42,077 nt of DNA from Saccoglossus kowalevskii (Eukaryota; Hemichordata; Enteropneusta; Harrimaniidae). Below the pieces are notes generated by a model. The model was given only the letters and a program-made list of their open reading frames with translations, did no database searches and was not told the origin of the DNA. Shown piece by piece: positions 1 to 10,581 of the stretch. The DNA lies in the NCBI RefSeq assembly GCF_000003605.2, contig NW_003116452.1, forward strand, positions 246,993 to 289,069. The letters are read 5' to 3'. The position numbers were made by a program, and so were the translations under genes. Every line of letters begins with the position of its first letter. Position 1 is the stretch's first letter.

Positions 1-345
1 TTATCCCGAAATAGTTCAAATTGTGTTACTTATAGTTGTAACACAGAGTAAACTTCGTATAATATGAGGTTATTACAAGGATACCTCAAAGTATGCCCGA
101 AGACAGTACAGTGGGAGTATCACGGTTGCGCGGCGTAATGTCTGAGTGCATACTTTGAGGTATCCTAGTAACAGCCTTATTATTATACATCTTTTGCTTC
201 CAATCATGCACCATGGGAATGCCGAAATCTAAAATGTTTAGAACAGAATCAGCGAAATTCTTAGTGTGGAGTCCGGTCAAACTCTGGTGGCAGCCATGTT
301 TGTTTTCATTATTAGAGGACGCTTACGGTGACAGATGTATAATAA
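1..345. repeat. About 350-430 bp repeat containing palindrome copy 1
   Basis: The palindrome is followed by a conserved body (CATGGGAATGCCGAA, then CTCCGGTCAAA and CTGGTGGCAGCCA) that ends at TTACGGTGACAGATGTATAA. The same head, body and end recur at 13682-14112 and, degenerate, at 16300-16651. This copy lacks the GCGCGTAATCATT segment present in the other two. It is entirely intronic. Confidence 0.7.
61..184. repeat. Palindromic element, copy 1
   Basis: A perfect 18-bp inverted repeat (GGATACCTCAAAGTATGC at 79-96 and its complement at 148-165) lies inside imperfect outer arms (GAGGTTATTAC on the left, GTAACAGCCTTATTA on the right). The loop carries GAAGACAGTACAG, also found in copies 2 and 5. 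It lies in the intron before the last NXPE exon, at the same place as copy 2. The structure resembles a foldback or MITE-like element; no coding capacity is seen. Confidence 0.75.
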
Positions 346-954
346 TATAATGTAATACTGCTCATTCTGTTCGTAGATTCGTGCACCATTTCTCACTTAA
401 TTTGATTAAAAATACGTAAATACCATATACCATTGTAGATACCATTTTCAGTTCTATATTAGACTAAATAAGACGTGTTTTTATTTAACTCTTATTATGA
501 TTATAAATAATACTTGTTACACTGAAAAATATCTCTTATATCATACAAACATAGCCATGCATTCATCCTGTAAGTCTAAATATATATATAATAAAGCAGG
601 AACGGCCATGGCGACACTGCATTTTGTAATATTTTAAATTAAATATAAAATTGGATCGATTCCAAAAACAATATTTTCAAAACATTGATGCAAAATACAT
701 TATCACACTATTGTACATTTACGTAATATGTGATCAGGTCAATTTACTACCTTCATATTCATTTATACGACGTCTTTGGTTGCTCGAAATAATTTACACA
801 ATATCATTTGAAAACACTCAGGTGACAAACAACCACTTTGTAAGTACATAATAGGCTTTCTAAAACTCATCGTTTGCACAATTCCCTAGGGCGGGGTTGT
901 TCACATATAGAGACTCATTGTCATAATTGTTTATTAACCGTTTATAGATCGTAG

Positions 955-1768
955 AGAACCAGACAATCTCCTGTATTCCATACCTCACTGTAAAGCTGAG
1001 TTACCAGATACCCTGAGTGATGGTTATTGGTTGGGGTCACGATGGCACTCACTGGTTTGTCAAAGTAAGCAGTGGACGAATGTGACCGAGGTACAAGAAT
1101 GCTTGAAGGACAAGGACGTGTACTTTCTAGGCGACTCAACCACCCATCAATGGTATAAAATTATGATAAATATTGTTGGATACCCGGTCAATATGACCGA
1201 TAGCAACTGGCGTCGGAAAGTGTCCAGCATTCCCGGGTTGTTCAATGCATCTGGAACGGATGCATATTCGATTCAAGTCACCGATTTGAAAAACAATATC
1301 AACTTTACATTCCGTCATCATGCCATCTCACGTCATACACGTTATCCAATTCCCATTCAACGTTTTCCATTCTTTGTTGATCTTATTGATGGTTTGACAG
1401 CCCCGAAATGCAACTATGTCATTGTGCTCAGTTTCTGGGCTCACTTTGAAGCATGGACTCAAACCAGCTTCTCGGAAAGAGTTGCAAATCTTGAGAAGGG
1501 TGTAAAACGTCTCAAAAAACGTTGTCCCAATTCTATTATTGGCATAAAAGGGTCCCATGCAAAACATGATGTACAAAGTTACTGGATCGTTTATGACATG
1601 ATCCGAATTATGAAAGAAACTTTCAGCGGCGATGGAGTGTTTTTCATTGACATATGGGATATGAACTTTGCATATGCCATAGCAAACAAGAAAGACATGG
1701 AGACACATATGCCCTTGGCGCTAATAAGGGAAGAGGTGTATTTATTTCTGTCATATGTCTGTCCATGA
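955..1768 (+). CDS. NXPE-like PC-esterase gene A, terminal exon (partial gene)
   Basis: This is the last exon of a neurexophilin/PC-esterase (NXPE) family gene whose upstream exons lie left of the window. The acceptor is the AG at 953-954; the earlier AG at 945-946 would bring the reading to an immediate stop after a phase-2 junction. The frame is open from RREPDNLLY-like residues to TGA at 1766-1768. It contains the PC-esterase nucleophile motif FLGDSTTHQW, the FDIWDM-like block (DIWDMNFAY) and the terminal THMP histidine region. The exon has the same length (814 nt) and phase as the last exon of gene B, with 11 amino-acid differences in about 271. Family enzymes are type II membrane or secreted; the substrate is not deducible here. 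The polyadenylation signal differs from gene B (AATAGA at 1791). Confidence 0.88.
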
Positions 1769-1790
1769 ATAGCGGCATTTGTTCGCCATC

Positions 1791-1796
1791 AATAGA
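1791..1796 (+). promoter_or_regulatory. Variant polyadenylation hexamer of NXPE gene A
   Basis: AATAGA stands 23 nt after the stop codon, where gene B has canonical AATAAA. AATAGA is a weak variant in animals. The next canonical AATAAA downstream is near 2715, so transcript A may have a longer 3' UTR. This is inference from position only. Confidence 0.45.
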
Positions 1797-2130
1797 TACA
1801 AATAATTGTTTGGTTAGGTGAGCCTTTTTGCATTTTATGCGATTACATAATACCGTATATATGAGAAAACAGTGCTCGTGTGTGTTTTGTTGCGTGATCT
1901 GAAAATCAGTCTGTCAATTGACATGATTTCTTCTTTTAGCCCCACTGTGATTGAATATATATGCTTCTTATTAATATTACTGTTTGTCTGTCATCCGTCA
2001 CCTTTTTTGTCCCCGTTCGAACAATCAAAGATGGCCGACTGGCGGACATACGTAACATTTCCATTCATATTTAGTACATACGTAATACTGGTTTGTTTCT
2101 TGATCGGATCCAAAATGTTCGACTGGCAGC
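1797..2130. other. Duplicated 3' flank of NXPE gene A
   Basis: Non-coding sequence alignable to about 15270-15620 in copy B. The small reading frames here are not maintained between the copies, so I see no gene. Confidence 0.6.
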
Positions 2131-2440
2131 CATCTTTTTTTTTGAAAATATATCGACACGTTTGTTAGTCCCCGTTCGGACGTAGTCCGAAAACGGGGAC
2201 TTTTGTTTTGACATTTGTGCGTCCGTGCTTCCGTGCGTGCGTCCGGACCTGTTGAAATGCTTGGACCAATCACAATCCAACTTCACACATTCATCGTATA
2301 TAATATTATACATATGCACAACAATTTGTTTCACGATCTGATTCAAGATGTGCCAACGAATCATCAAATATCAAGCATTTCTGTGGCATGCATGGCTTGT
2401 TTTTCTTGAAATTATTCATGTTTCACATCAGATCAAAAAT
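2130..2440. mobile_element. Foldback-type repeat inserted in duplication copy A
   Basis: At 2168-2202 AGTCCCCGTT-CGGAC pairs with GTCCG-AA-AACGGGGACT, a 15-bp interrupted stem with a GTA loop. It is followed by a GTCCGTGC/GTGCGTCCGG-rich tract. The segment is absent from the matching place in copy B (around 15610-15640) and is flanked by two diverged versions of a GATC-GGATC-AAAAT sequence. It is probably a non-autonomous foldback insertion. Confidence 0.5.
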
Positions 2441-3400
2441 GGACGTCCGGCGACTATTTCCTTTTTTGGCTTTACTACTATATCTTTTTCTTCAATGTAT
2501 CGTTTTTATTGATACTCAGCACATGTTCACTTTGTGATTTGATTAAAAATCTCCGATGAATTTTTATGATCGGATCAAAGAAGGTCTGCTGCTGAGAATC
2601 TTTCGGCAATACTAGTATATCTAATATACCCATGTGCAGTCTTATATTTTATAATACACATCTATGTTTATTTGTATCTTCCAAAGTTTTTATTAAATTT
2701 CCATAGTCAGCATAGTAAATAAAAAGTAATAAATATAAACAAATGTACATTTAGGTTAACATGAGTGTGTCTGGCTGCAAATGAAATCATGAATGGCAAG
2801 ATTTCCCCCAGAGATTCATATTTGTTCGTACTATAGATTACTACTACGTGTGTTAGTAAACTTCAACTGAAACTCCATGTTGTATATTCTCAAACATACA
2901 TTGTTACATGTTCATGCTTCGTTCTCATTAAATTGTGATTTAATGTATCTGATATTTTGTTGATACTAGATTAGTTTATTATTCACTATCAATTACCGAC
3001 CGTACACTTAATTCAGAAAAAAAATTACACATGTTCAGGACAATTCAATTTGTGATCAAATAAATAGCGAAATAGCAAGCCATCTTGTTTTTTTACTTCA
3101 TATATTATTTGATATTAGTCATGAATAACAATTCCCCTAGTTACAGCGGTTGCTAGGCAAATAATTATTATCTCAAAAAGTTGTTGATGGAATTCATGAC
3201 ATTTTCAGATGGGGTGCCTGTTGGTAAGAGATCGTCAATATCTTATTGCCATGGCAATATTTTGTCACTATTATACTATTCTTTGCTGAATAACTAAAAC
3301 AGTTAATTAAAACAGTTCCCCAGTTTTTAGGTTTTATTTCAAACATTTATCAAAGAAGCTTAGAAAGAACTCTCGTGTGCTGAGAGTATTGACGACACAT
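2441..3400. other. AT-rich intergenic, partly duplicated
   Basis: Blocks at about 2440-2520 and 3003-3140 match 15640-15690 and 15735-15850 in copy B; the middle does not. A TATTGCCATGGCAATA palindrome lies near 3244. No gene or RNA is recognised. Confidence 0.5.
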
Positions 3401-4640
3401 TAAAAATTAATTCAAAATTACTTGTATTTGAGATATTGATGGAAAAGCTGAAAACTAATTATGTAACTAATATGAACAGATTTGAGTGTAAAACTAATAA
3501 GGTCTGCGTAATGCAATATCTATGTACTAAGTTTCATTAAAATGTGATTAGAACAACAAAACTATGAATTATTATTAAAGAATTAATATGAACAAATTTC
3601 AACCCCAAATTAATCAGACCTGTCTATTATCCTAGAGCATTTATGTACCAAATAAATGTTCAAATGTGATGGTCAGTAATTGAGATATCAGTGTTAATTA
3701 ATTATTTTAATTAGATGATTAATAAGCATAAATATATATAGTCCTAGGTTCATTGAAATGTGATGATGAGTACTTGAGATATCAGTGGAAAAGCCAAAAA
3801 TTTATTAATCAATATGCAAATTAGGTAATTAATATTGCACAGATTATTAAATTTTCATTAAAAATCCAATTAGTGGTTCTTTATATATCAGTGGAACATT
3901 CATTGTAAAATTAAATAATTATGCAAATTAGGTAATTGATATCCACAATTATTTACTCCAAAACTAATCAGGGCTCTGCACAGTCCTAGAAGATCTACCG
4001 GTATGTAGCAAGTCTCATTGAAATATGATTAGTGCTTGAGATATCAGGCGAAAAGCTGAAAATTAACTTATTATGCTTATAAGGTAATTATTGTGCATAC
4101 ATATTTACCTTAAAACTAATCAGGTCTCTGCACAGTCCTTAAGTAACTATGTACCAAGTTTTATTAAAATGTGATGATTACTACTTGAAATATCAAAAGC
4201 TGTAAATTAATTAATTATGCAAATTAGGTAATTAATATGTACTGATATTACCCTAAAACTATCAGGTCTGTGAAGTGTTCCATGACATCTATGTACCAAG
4301 TTCTATTGAAATGTAATGATTAGTACTTGAGATATCAGTGGAAAAGCCAAAAATTTATTAATCAATATGCAAATTAGGTAATTAATATTGCACAGATTTT
4401 TACCCAAAACTAATCATATCTGCGCATTAGTTCAGAACTTCTATGTGCCAGGTTTCATAAAAATACAATGAGTGGTTCTTTAAATATCAGTGGAACAGTC
4501 ACGTAACAGCTAAAAATCAGCTAATTATCGTGCAAATTAGGTAATTAATATGGATGGATTTTTATCAAAACCTAATCGAATCTGCGCATTGGCCCAGAGC
4601 ATCAAGTTTCATCAAAAATCAGTGTATGGTTCTTGAGATA
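3400..4640 (+). repeat. Diverged array of about 150-bp tandem repeats
   Basis: Roughly eight units, each with an ACTAATCAGGTCTG-like start, a CATTGAAATGTGAT block, a TTGAGATATCAGTGGAA block and an ATGCAAATTAGGTAATTAAT end. The last block falls at 3816, 3923, 4074, 4219, 4369 and 4532, giving spacings of 107-163 bp, mostly near 150. The array lies in material absent from duplication copy B. Confidence 0.8.
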
Positions 4641-4740
4641 TCAGTTGGACAGACGGACACACATAGTACACACACACACATACAGACACACTAACTGCAA
4701 AGACTCCTATTATGTGCTTCGCACACGGGGGTAAAAAATT
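4630..4740 (+). repeat. CA-rich terminal block of the 150-bp repeat element
   Basis: GACAGACGGACACAC and (CA)n precede TATGTGCTTCGCACACGGGG at the array's right edge. This looks like the terminus of a non-autonomous element carrying the internal tandem repeats rather than independent DNA. Confidence 0.45.
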
Positions 4741-5445
4741 AAGCAAATATACTTAAGAATACATCTGGATACAGTTGTTTTGCAGATAATGTTGTCAAAA
4801 GATTCTTCAACATTGCTAGAAAGGATCAAGTGAAAGCCAAATGTAGAATTTTCATATGACACTACCCTTTATTCAAATGTGGATTTAAGAGTAACGTTTC
4901 CAATTTTAGTCATTTAATCACAGGGAGTGATTTAATCAAACATTACTACGGAGCTGCTGATTTCCATGAGTCCACATTTCCCGGCTGTAATGGGTCATCC
5001 ACTTAAATTCAATGGTTAACAATTAATAAAATACGTAATAGATTGTGTCAACCTTCAGACTACATGTCAAAGGCGAGACCATACCATGCCATATACACTG
5101 CCATGTGGCAGACAACTTATTAATTCCTGCAGGATAACCATATTGGGATTATTCGACCACTAACACGGTTCCCAGACAGAGGTTAGTGTATAGATATAGG
5201 TAATAATACAGCTTCTAAAGGCTAAACACTAACACAACGATCGTAATTTGTGATATTTAATTTTCCCCCAATTCCACAATAAATATGTGTATTTTTAGTG
5301 TTGAGAGGTCAACATGACGTTAATTTTGTGTTTACAGAGCGACTTTGACCTTGTATTAGTTTGAAACATAACCAACAGACTAGTCATGCTTGAAAACAAC
5401 AAAAAAGACATTAACTTCATTGGCATTAGTTGCGTAGTTAAAAGA
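4741..5445. other. Duplicated non-coding flank, distal part
   Basis: Alignable with about 17110-17785 in copy B through anchors such as GTCAACCTTCAGACT and GACAACTTATTAATTC, but with many substitutions and indels. Reading frames are not shared. The right end of the duplication falls near 5445/17785. Confidence 0.6.
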
Positions 5446-6600
5446 TTCCCGTTTCCCGATGTGTGACGGCGGCCATCCTGATTCTGGGCCTCATGGGAGT
5501 CAACAAATTATTATCTATTCCCCCCTTATTTCAAATCAGCCAGTATTTGGCATGCCAGTCTTATGGAAGTCTGATTTTTATACATGATGGTCTATGTAAC
5601 ACCCCGTTCACAGAGCCTCTCAGATCGTTTATACAGTAGGACAAATGTGTACAGGAAATATAAATTTTGGGACTCGGCAATCGATCAAAAACACAGGTGT
5701 GAATAAAATTTAAAACACATGAATGTATCAACAGTATCAACAGATATGTATCAATGTTAGTATCATGTCACAGTTCACTATTAAACAGCAGCTCCGCTCA
5801 AAGTTCAAGAGACTTGATACAATCAGCCATTGAGGGCGTTTCCCACAGATTACCCATGTACATCGTTGAGGGCAATGTTCAACAACTCGGGCGTGGCCTC
5901 GGTGTGTCATCAGATTACCCAGATACAGCATTAAAGACTCTGTGCAATACAGTGTTATCACAAGTTCATTTGTGGAAATTCTGAACAATAGTCGTAATCA
6001 ATCATCATGGGATACACATTCACTACAACTCCCAACTCACAGTACGAGAGTTATTCAGCAGACAGTTTAAATATACACAAGTTGATATATAGAATTACTA
6101 TACCATATATCAGCATAGTTACAGTCGCAATTAGATGTCACCAGTCAGCTGTTTTGTATGAGCATGCACTGATGTCATCACAGAGTGACTGAACGTTTAG
6201 ATTGAGGTCCATCCACTCTTACAGTATAGGAAATCTTAAAAAAACAACTGGAAACGTTGATTTCAGTCCGATTTCCCGAAAACACAGTTCTATACGTTTT
6301 TCTTCTCATAAACTAGCTGAATACACCCAAGCTAAGCCTAGTTTTAAGCAGGAATGTGGACACTCTTGGAACTATCTGCTGACTAATCTGCAAGCTAAAC
6401 TAATATCTCTCCCGAGGATAACTCCACACTTGAACGTACCCCATAGGTTAAGGAGTCAATCATCTGATAATAACGGTAGACTTTTCGACAATATTAATGA
6501 TTCTGAAATTCTCCCGATCCCTATATGGACTGAAATACAGCTCTGCCCATTGATTCTGTAAACGTGGGAAAATTGCCTAGAATGTCACGGTTTTTATAAC
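5446..6600. other. Intergenic; unrecognised 119-codon frame
   Basis: A reading frame at 6202-6561 (+) and a 76-codon frame at 5754-5984 match no domain I know and show no splice or promoter context. They are likely chance frames or remnants of an old repeat. GGCGGCCATCCTGATT at 5469 resembles the start of a dispersed repeat. Confidence 0.35.
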
Positions 6601-7807
6601 TTTTGGAATCAGGATAACTTTGCATCATCATCAGAAGCACATAATTAAAAAAAACTAACTGAGCCTTCATCTAATACAGTTTTATCTCATGTCTAATTAG
6701 TTAACTAATTAATTTCTTGACCAGTTAATATACATCACCTCAATTCCTTATTAAGCTATTCTATTTAGTCTGTGCACTAATTAACACTAAGTCATCAACC
6801 CTCTTGTAATAAGTGATTCCATATCTTGCTTTTAAAGTTGGTCTCCATGATTACTTCTAAATCTAACAAGAAAGCTATATATTCTCTATAGGAAACCCAC
6901 AGTTATTCTGAAAGCCTGAATGATTAAGCGATGCTCAATGGCCCCTAATAACATTATTAACAATCTATTAGGTTAATCTTCAAACAACACATCTGTGCTA
7001 ATTATACTCTACGTAATTGGATTTGACCTACTTCTTACTTTCTCTGTAGTTTTAACAGTAGTCCACACAGACTAGGCATTACACTAAATACCTGTCACGC
7101 TCATCAACTGATATTGAATTCTCAGGAATCAATAAACAAAAGTACCTACTGGTATACATACATACACAGACATGCACATGTATTAGATATCGTACACCGA
7201 ACCTATGTAAATGTTTGACTCACATCGCTTATTCAATTATAACCTACTCTTAATCATATGAAACTGTTAATTATTTCAATTGGTTACACCTACACTATGA
7301 CACTGCCGTTATAGCTCGGGCTGAGTGAGCAAAACGCCATTGTATTCAATGTTCATTTTGTATATTTACTATTATATTCCTAACTATTCATTTCGGCATG
7401 CCAGTTCCGACGTTACAATCAACGCGAACACACAAAGAAATATTGTTCCCGGGAAAAAATGAACTGATGACGAGATTCTGTGCTACTTCCTGTTATTCTG
7501 CAATCCACACTTTCTGAATTTGTTTGGTATTGTTTTATAACGTATAAGTAACAAGGATACCTTCCTAGTTACTGTACCAGTAATCATAGTTAAAATAGCA
7601 GAATATTTTTGTATATTCTTAACAAATTTTGTCTTATCTGTTCCCTCACGTGCGTGAACGCATTCGGGTTTATCCAATATGCAAACTTAAATCTTAGCCC
7701 GTACATCGTGTTGCGTAAGCACTACTTCTACTCATCGTACTTACTTCCAGACTTATCCCTATTATGCCTATCACGGTTGTATTTTAAACATTGATATTAA
7801 TTATTCT
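6601..7807. other. AT-rich intergenic, nothing recognised
   Basis: TTAATTA-rich sequence without gene, RNA or clear repeat structure up to the minisatellite. Confidence 0.5.
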
Positions 7808-9547
7808 TGTATATTTCAATGGTCATGGCGTCAGGCTAACATATATTTCAGTGTTCCTGCATATATTCCATTGGACAGTCTAGCCTATATTTCAGTGGTT
7901 TTGGCGCCATGTTAGCATATACTTCAGTGTGCCAGGGCGTTTGGCTATCATATATTTCAGTGGCCCTGGTGTCAGACTGGCCTATATTTAAGTGACTCTG
8001 GTTCCAGGCTATACTATATAACGTCGGGCTATCATATATTTCAGCGGTCTTGGCGTCAGACTGGCCTATATTTCAGTGACTCTGGTTCCAAGTCATACAA
8101 TATGACGTCGGGCTAGCATATATTTCAGTGGTCAGGCGTCGGGCTATCCTATATTTCAGTTGCCGTGGCATCGGGCTAGCCTATATTTCAGGATTATGGC
8201 GTCATGCTAGCCTAACTTTCAGTGACTCTGGTTCCAAGTTATACAATATGACGTCGGGCTAGCATATATTTCAGTGGTCAGGCGTCGGGCTATCCTATAT
8301 TTCAGTTGCCGTGGCATCGGGCTAGCCTATATTTCAGGATTATGGCGTCAGGCTAGCCTAACTTTCAGTTATTCTGGTTTCGGGTTAGTATATATTTCAG
8401 TGGTCCTGGCATCGGGCTATCCTATATTTCATTGGTCCAGACTTCAGACTGGCCTATATTCAAGTTACTCTGGTTTCAGGCTATACTATATTTCAGAGGT
8501 CCTGACGTCATACTATCCTATATTTCAGTGTATCTGGCGTCAGACTAGCATATATTTCACTGGTACTGGAGTCAGGCTATCTTATATTTCAGTAATCCTG
8601 GCGCCAGGCTAGCATAAATGTCAGTGGTCTTGGTGTCGGTCTACCATATATTTCAGTGGCCCTGGCGTCAGGCTAGCCTATATTTCAGTGTTTTGGCGTC
8701 AGGCTAGCCCATATTTCAGTGGTCCTGGCGTCAGACTAGCCTATATTTCAGTGACCTGGCGTCAGGCAGCCTATATTTCAGTGGTCCTATCGCCTGGCCA
8801 GCCTATATTCCAGTGGTCCTGGTGTCAGGCAAGTCTATATTTAAGTGTTCTTGCGTCAGGGTTAGCCTAAATTTCAGTGATGTTGGCATCTATTTCAATG
8901 GTTCAATTAGTTCAGTGATTCTCGTGTCTGGTTAGCATATATTTCAGTGGCTTGGTGTTTGGCTAGCCTATATTTCAGTGTTCTGGCATATATTTCATTG
9001 GTTCCATTGGTCAGTCTAGGCTATATTTCAGTGGTATTGGCGCCATGTTAGCATACACTTCAGTGTGCTCGGGCGTTTGGCTAGCATATATTTCAGTGTG
9101 TCAGGGCGTTTGGCTAGCATGTATTTCAGTGGCCCTGGTGTCGGCTATCATATATTTCCATAGTCTTGGCGTCAGACTGGCCTATATTTCAGTGACTCTG
9201 GTTCCAGGCTATATAATATGACGTCGGGCTAGCATATATTTCAGTGGTCAGGCGTCGGGCTATCCTATATTTCAGTTGCCGTGGCATCGGGCTAGCCTAT
9301 ATTTCAGTGTTGTGGCGTAAGACTAGCATAACTTTCAGTGATTCTGGTTTCGGGTTTGCATATATAGTTTCAATGGTCCTAGCGTCAGGCTAGGCTATAT
9401 TCCAGTGGTGCTGGTGTCAGGCTAGCCTATATTCCAGCGGTCCTGGCGTCAGGCTGTACTATATTTCAGTGGTCGTGTTTCCAGGCTATCCTATATTACA
9501 GTGGTCTAGTGTCAGGCTAGCCTATATTTCAGTGGGCCTGGCGCCAT
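7808..9547 (+). repeat. 32-bp minisatellite array
   Basis: About 50 diverged units (estimated from length) share TATATTTCAGTGG, CCTGGCGTC and GGCTAGC. Consecutive TTTCAG starts at 8651, 8683, 8714 and 8746 give steps of 32, 31 and 32. A 146-bp higher-order unit of four to five repeats is tandemly duplicated (starts near 8071 and 8217) and reappears at 9187. Because 32 is not a multiple of three, open frames such as 8274-8612 are artefacts of a repeat low in stop codons. The array lies upstream of NXPE gene B. Confidence 0.95.
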
Positions 9548-9960
9548 CAAAGAGCCCAGAATAGTGCTGCTCGTCTCATTACTCGCACAGAAACGTCTAA
9601 TCAAATAACACCAATATTCAAACAGTTGCCCTGGCTTCCAGTCACATACAGAATCAAATTAAAAATACTCCCCATTACTTACAAAGCTTCACCTCATACA
9701 GCAAAGTAATCCGGGTAGAACTCTTCGCTCTAGCAGCAAACAAATTCACGAAATACCGAAAACCAGACTTAAATCATATGGTGACCGATCATTCTCTTAT
9801 TCATCTCCTTCACTATGGAATCATCTACCAAATGACATTCGCACAGCACCAAATGTTAACACATTCAAATCAAGATTAAAAACTCATCTGTTTCATCAAA
9901 CATTCCTGTGAACTTGTTAGCGTCTTTGGGCATCATTTGATATTAGGCGCTATAAAAACT
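9548..9960 (+). mobile_element. LINE (CR1/L2-like) 3' fragment, frameshifted
   Basis: Translation at 9548-9709 gives QRAQNSAARLITRT and LPWLPVTYRIKLKI, and at 9726-9911 gives KTRLKSYGDRSFSYSSP, LWNHLPNDIR and FKSRLKTHLF ending at TGA 9909-9911. These are the hallmark C-terminal motifs of CR1/L2-type non-LTR polymerases. The two parts are in different frames and the first ends in a stop, so the copy is dead. ATTAGGCGCTATAAAAA at about 9943 resembles the 3' tail of such elements. The fragment interrupts the minisatellite, which resumes at 9963. Confidence 0.88.
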
Positions 9961-9962
9961 AT

Positions 9963-10200
9963 ATATGATATGACAATATATTTCAGTGTGCCCGGGCGTC
10001 AAGCTAGGACCACTGAAATATATGATAGACCGACGCATAGACCACTGAAATATATGCTAGCTCGACGCCTGGGCACACGGGAATGCGTCGGGCTAGCATA
10101 TATTCCATTGGTTCCATTGATTCAGTGATTTTGGTGTCGGGTTAGCATCAACCTAGCATACATTCCAGTGGTTCTATACGTCGGGGTCGCATATCTTTCG
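9963..10200. repeat. Minisatellite remainder with inverted units
   Basis: 32-bp units continue after the LINE fragment. From 10008 to 10078 they run in reverse (CCACTGAAATATATGCTAGC is the complement of the normal unit), making an inverted repeat around CAGTGTGCCCGGGCGTC (9984) and GACGCCTGGGCACAC (10064). Forward units resume to about 10200. Confidence 0.85.
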
Positions 10201-10470
10201 GTTGTATTGTCAGTATTACTCAGTGTTCATTATGATATTTGCCTAGTTCAATGTATCAAAGTGTATCAGCCCTAAGGGTTCCACATCGCAATTCAATGGG
10301 AATTCAACTGACTTTCATCCACTTGTAGTTGTGGTTATTTAGCTGATTGCCCTAATTGAATATCACATATATCACTTCAATAATTACCTATGAATAGCGT
10401 AAGACCCGACTAAAGATTCTGTTGTGATGGCTACAGGTCTGCCTGAATAACTTTGTTTCGTTTTTACTCC
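10201..10470. other. Upstream of NXPE gene B coding start
   Basis: No coding sequence. A CTGAATAACT-like branch site and TTTCGTTTTTACTCCAG (acceptor AG at 10471-10472) precede the first coding exon. A non-coding or N-terminal exon further upstream is therefore likely; its position is not visible. Confidence 0.5.
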
Positions 10471-10497
10471 AGACGTCCGTCACGGTTTGTGAATTTA

Positions 10498-10581
10498 ATG
10501 GGCAGCATGAAAAAGAAGGTGATAGCAGTGGCACTAATGACGTCAGCAGTGATCAATATAAGTTTCATCCTTGTACACCTG
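10498..10581 (+). CDS. NXPE gene B coding exon 1 (signal anchor)
   Basis: ATG at 10498 (or 10507) opens MGSMKKK followed by about 20 hydrophobic residues ending FILVHL, a type II signal anchor or signal peptide. The donor is CTG|GTACGT at 10582, phase 0, matching the acceptor at 12683. The exon probably begins at 10473, since CTCCAG precedes it. The frame has no in-frame stop back to that acceptor, so an upstream start in another exon is possible. Confidence 0.75.

Larger units (their letters stand above)
1..5445 (+). repeat. Segmental duplication, copy A (left end outside window)
   Basis: This stretch aligns in order with 13682-17785: palindromic repeat, intron, last NXPE exon, 3' flank, and further blocks near 1870-2130, 2440-2520, 3003-3140, 4850-5150 and 5220-5445. 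Shared anchors include 'ACATTAACTTCATTGGCAT' near 5410 and 17750. Similarity is high in the exon and adjoining intron and clearly lower by eye in the distal flank. Material at about 2130-2440, 2530-3000 and 3140-4750 has no counterpart in copy B, so it was inserted here or lost there. The two copies sit about 13.5 kb apart in direct orientation, as expected of a tandem duplication. Confidence 0.85.

Noticed and set aside
1328-1708. 126-codon minus-strand frame
   Set aside because: Antisense shadow of the NXPE exon; the same shadow appears shortened at 14940-15176.
3244-3259. X-box-like palindrome TATTGCCATGGCAATA
   Set aside because: No promoter context, no CpG enrichment, AT-rich surroundings; a chance palindrome is likely.
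6202-6561. 119-codon frame (+)
   Set aside because: No recognisable motif, no promoter or splice context, not conserved in the duplication; kept only as part of an intergenic entry.
8274-8870. Open frames of 112 and 60 codons (+)
   Set aside because: They lie wholly in the 32-bp minisatellite and reflect its stop-poor units in all frames.
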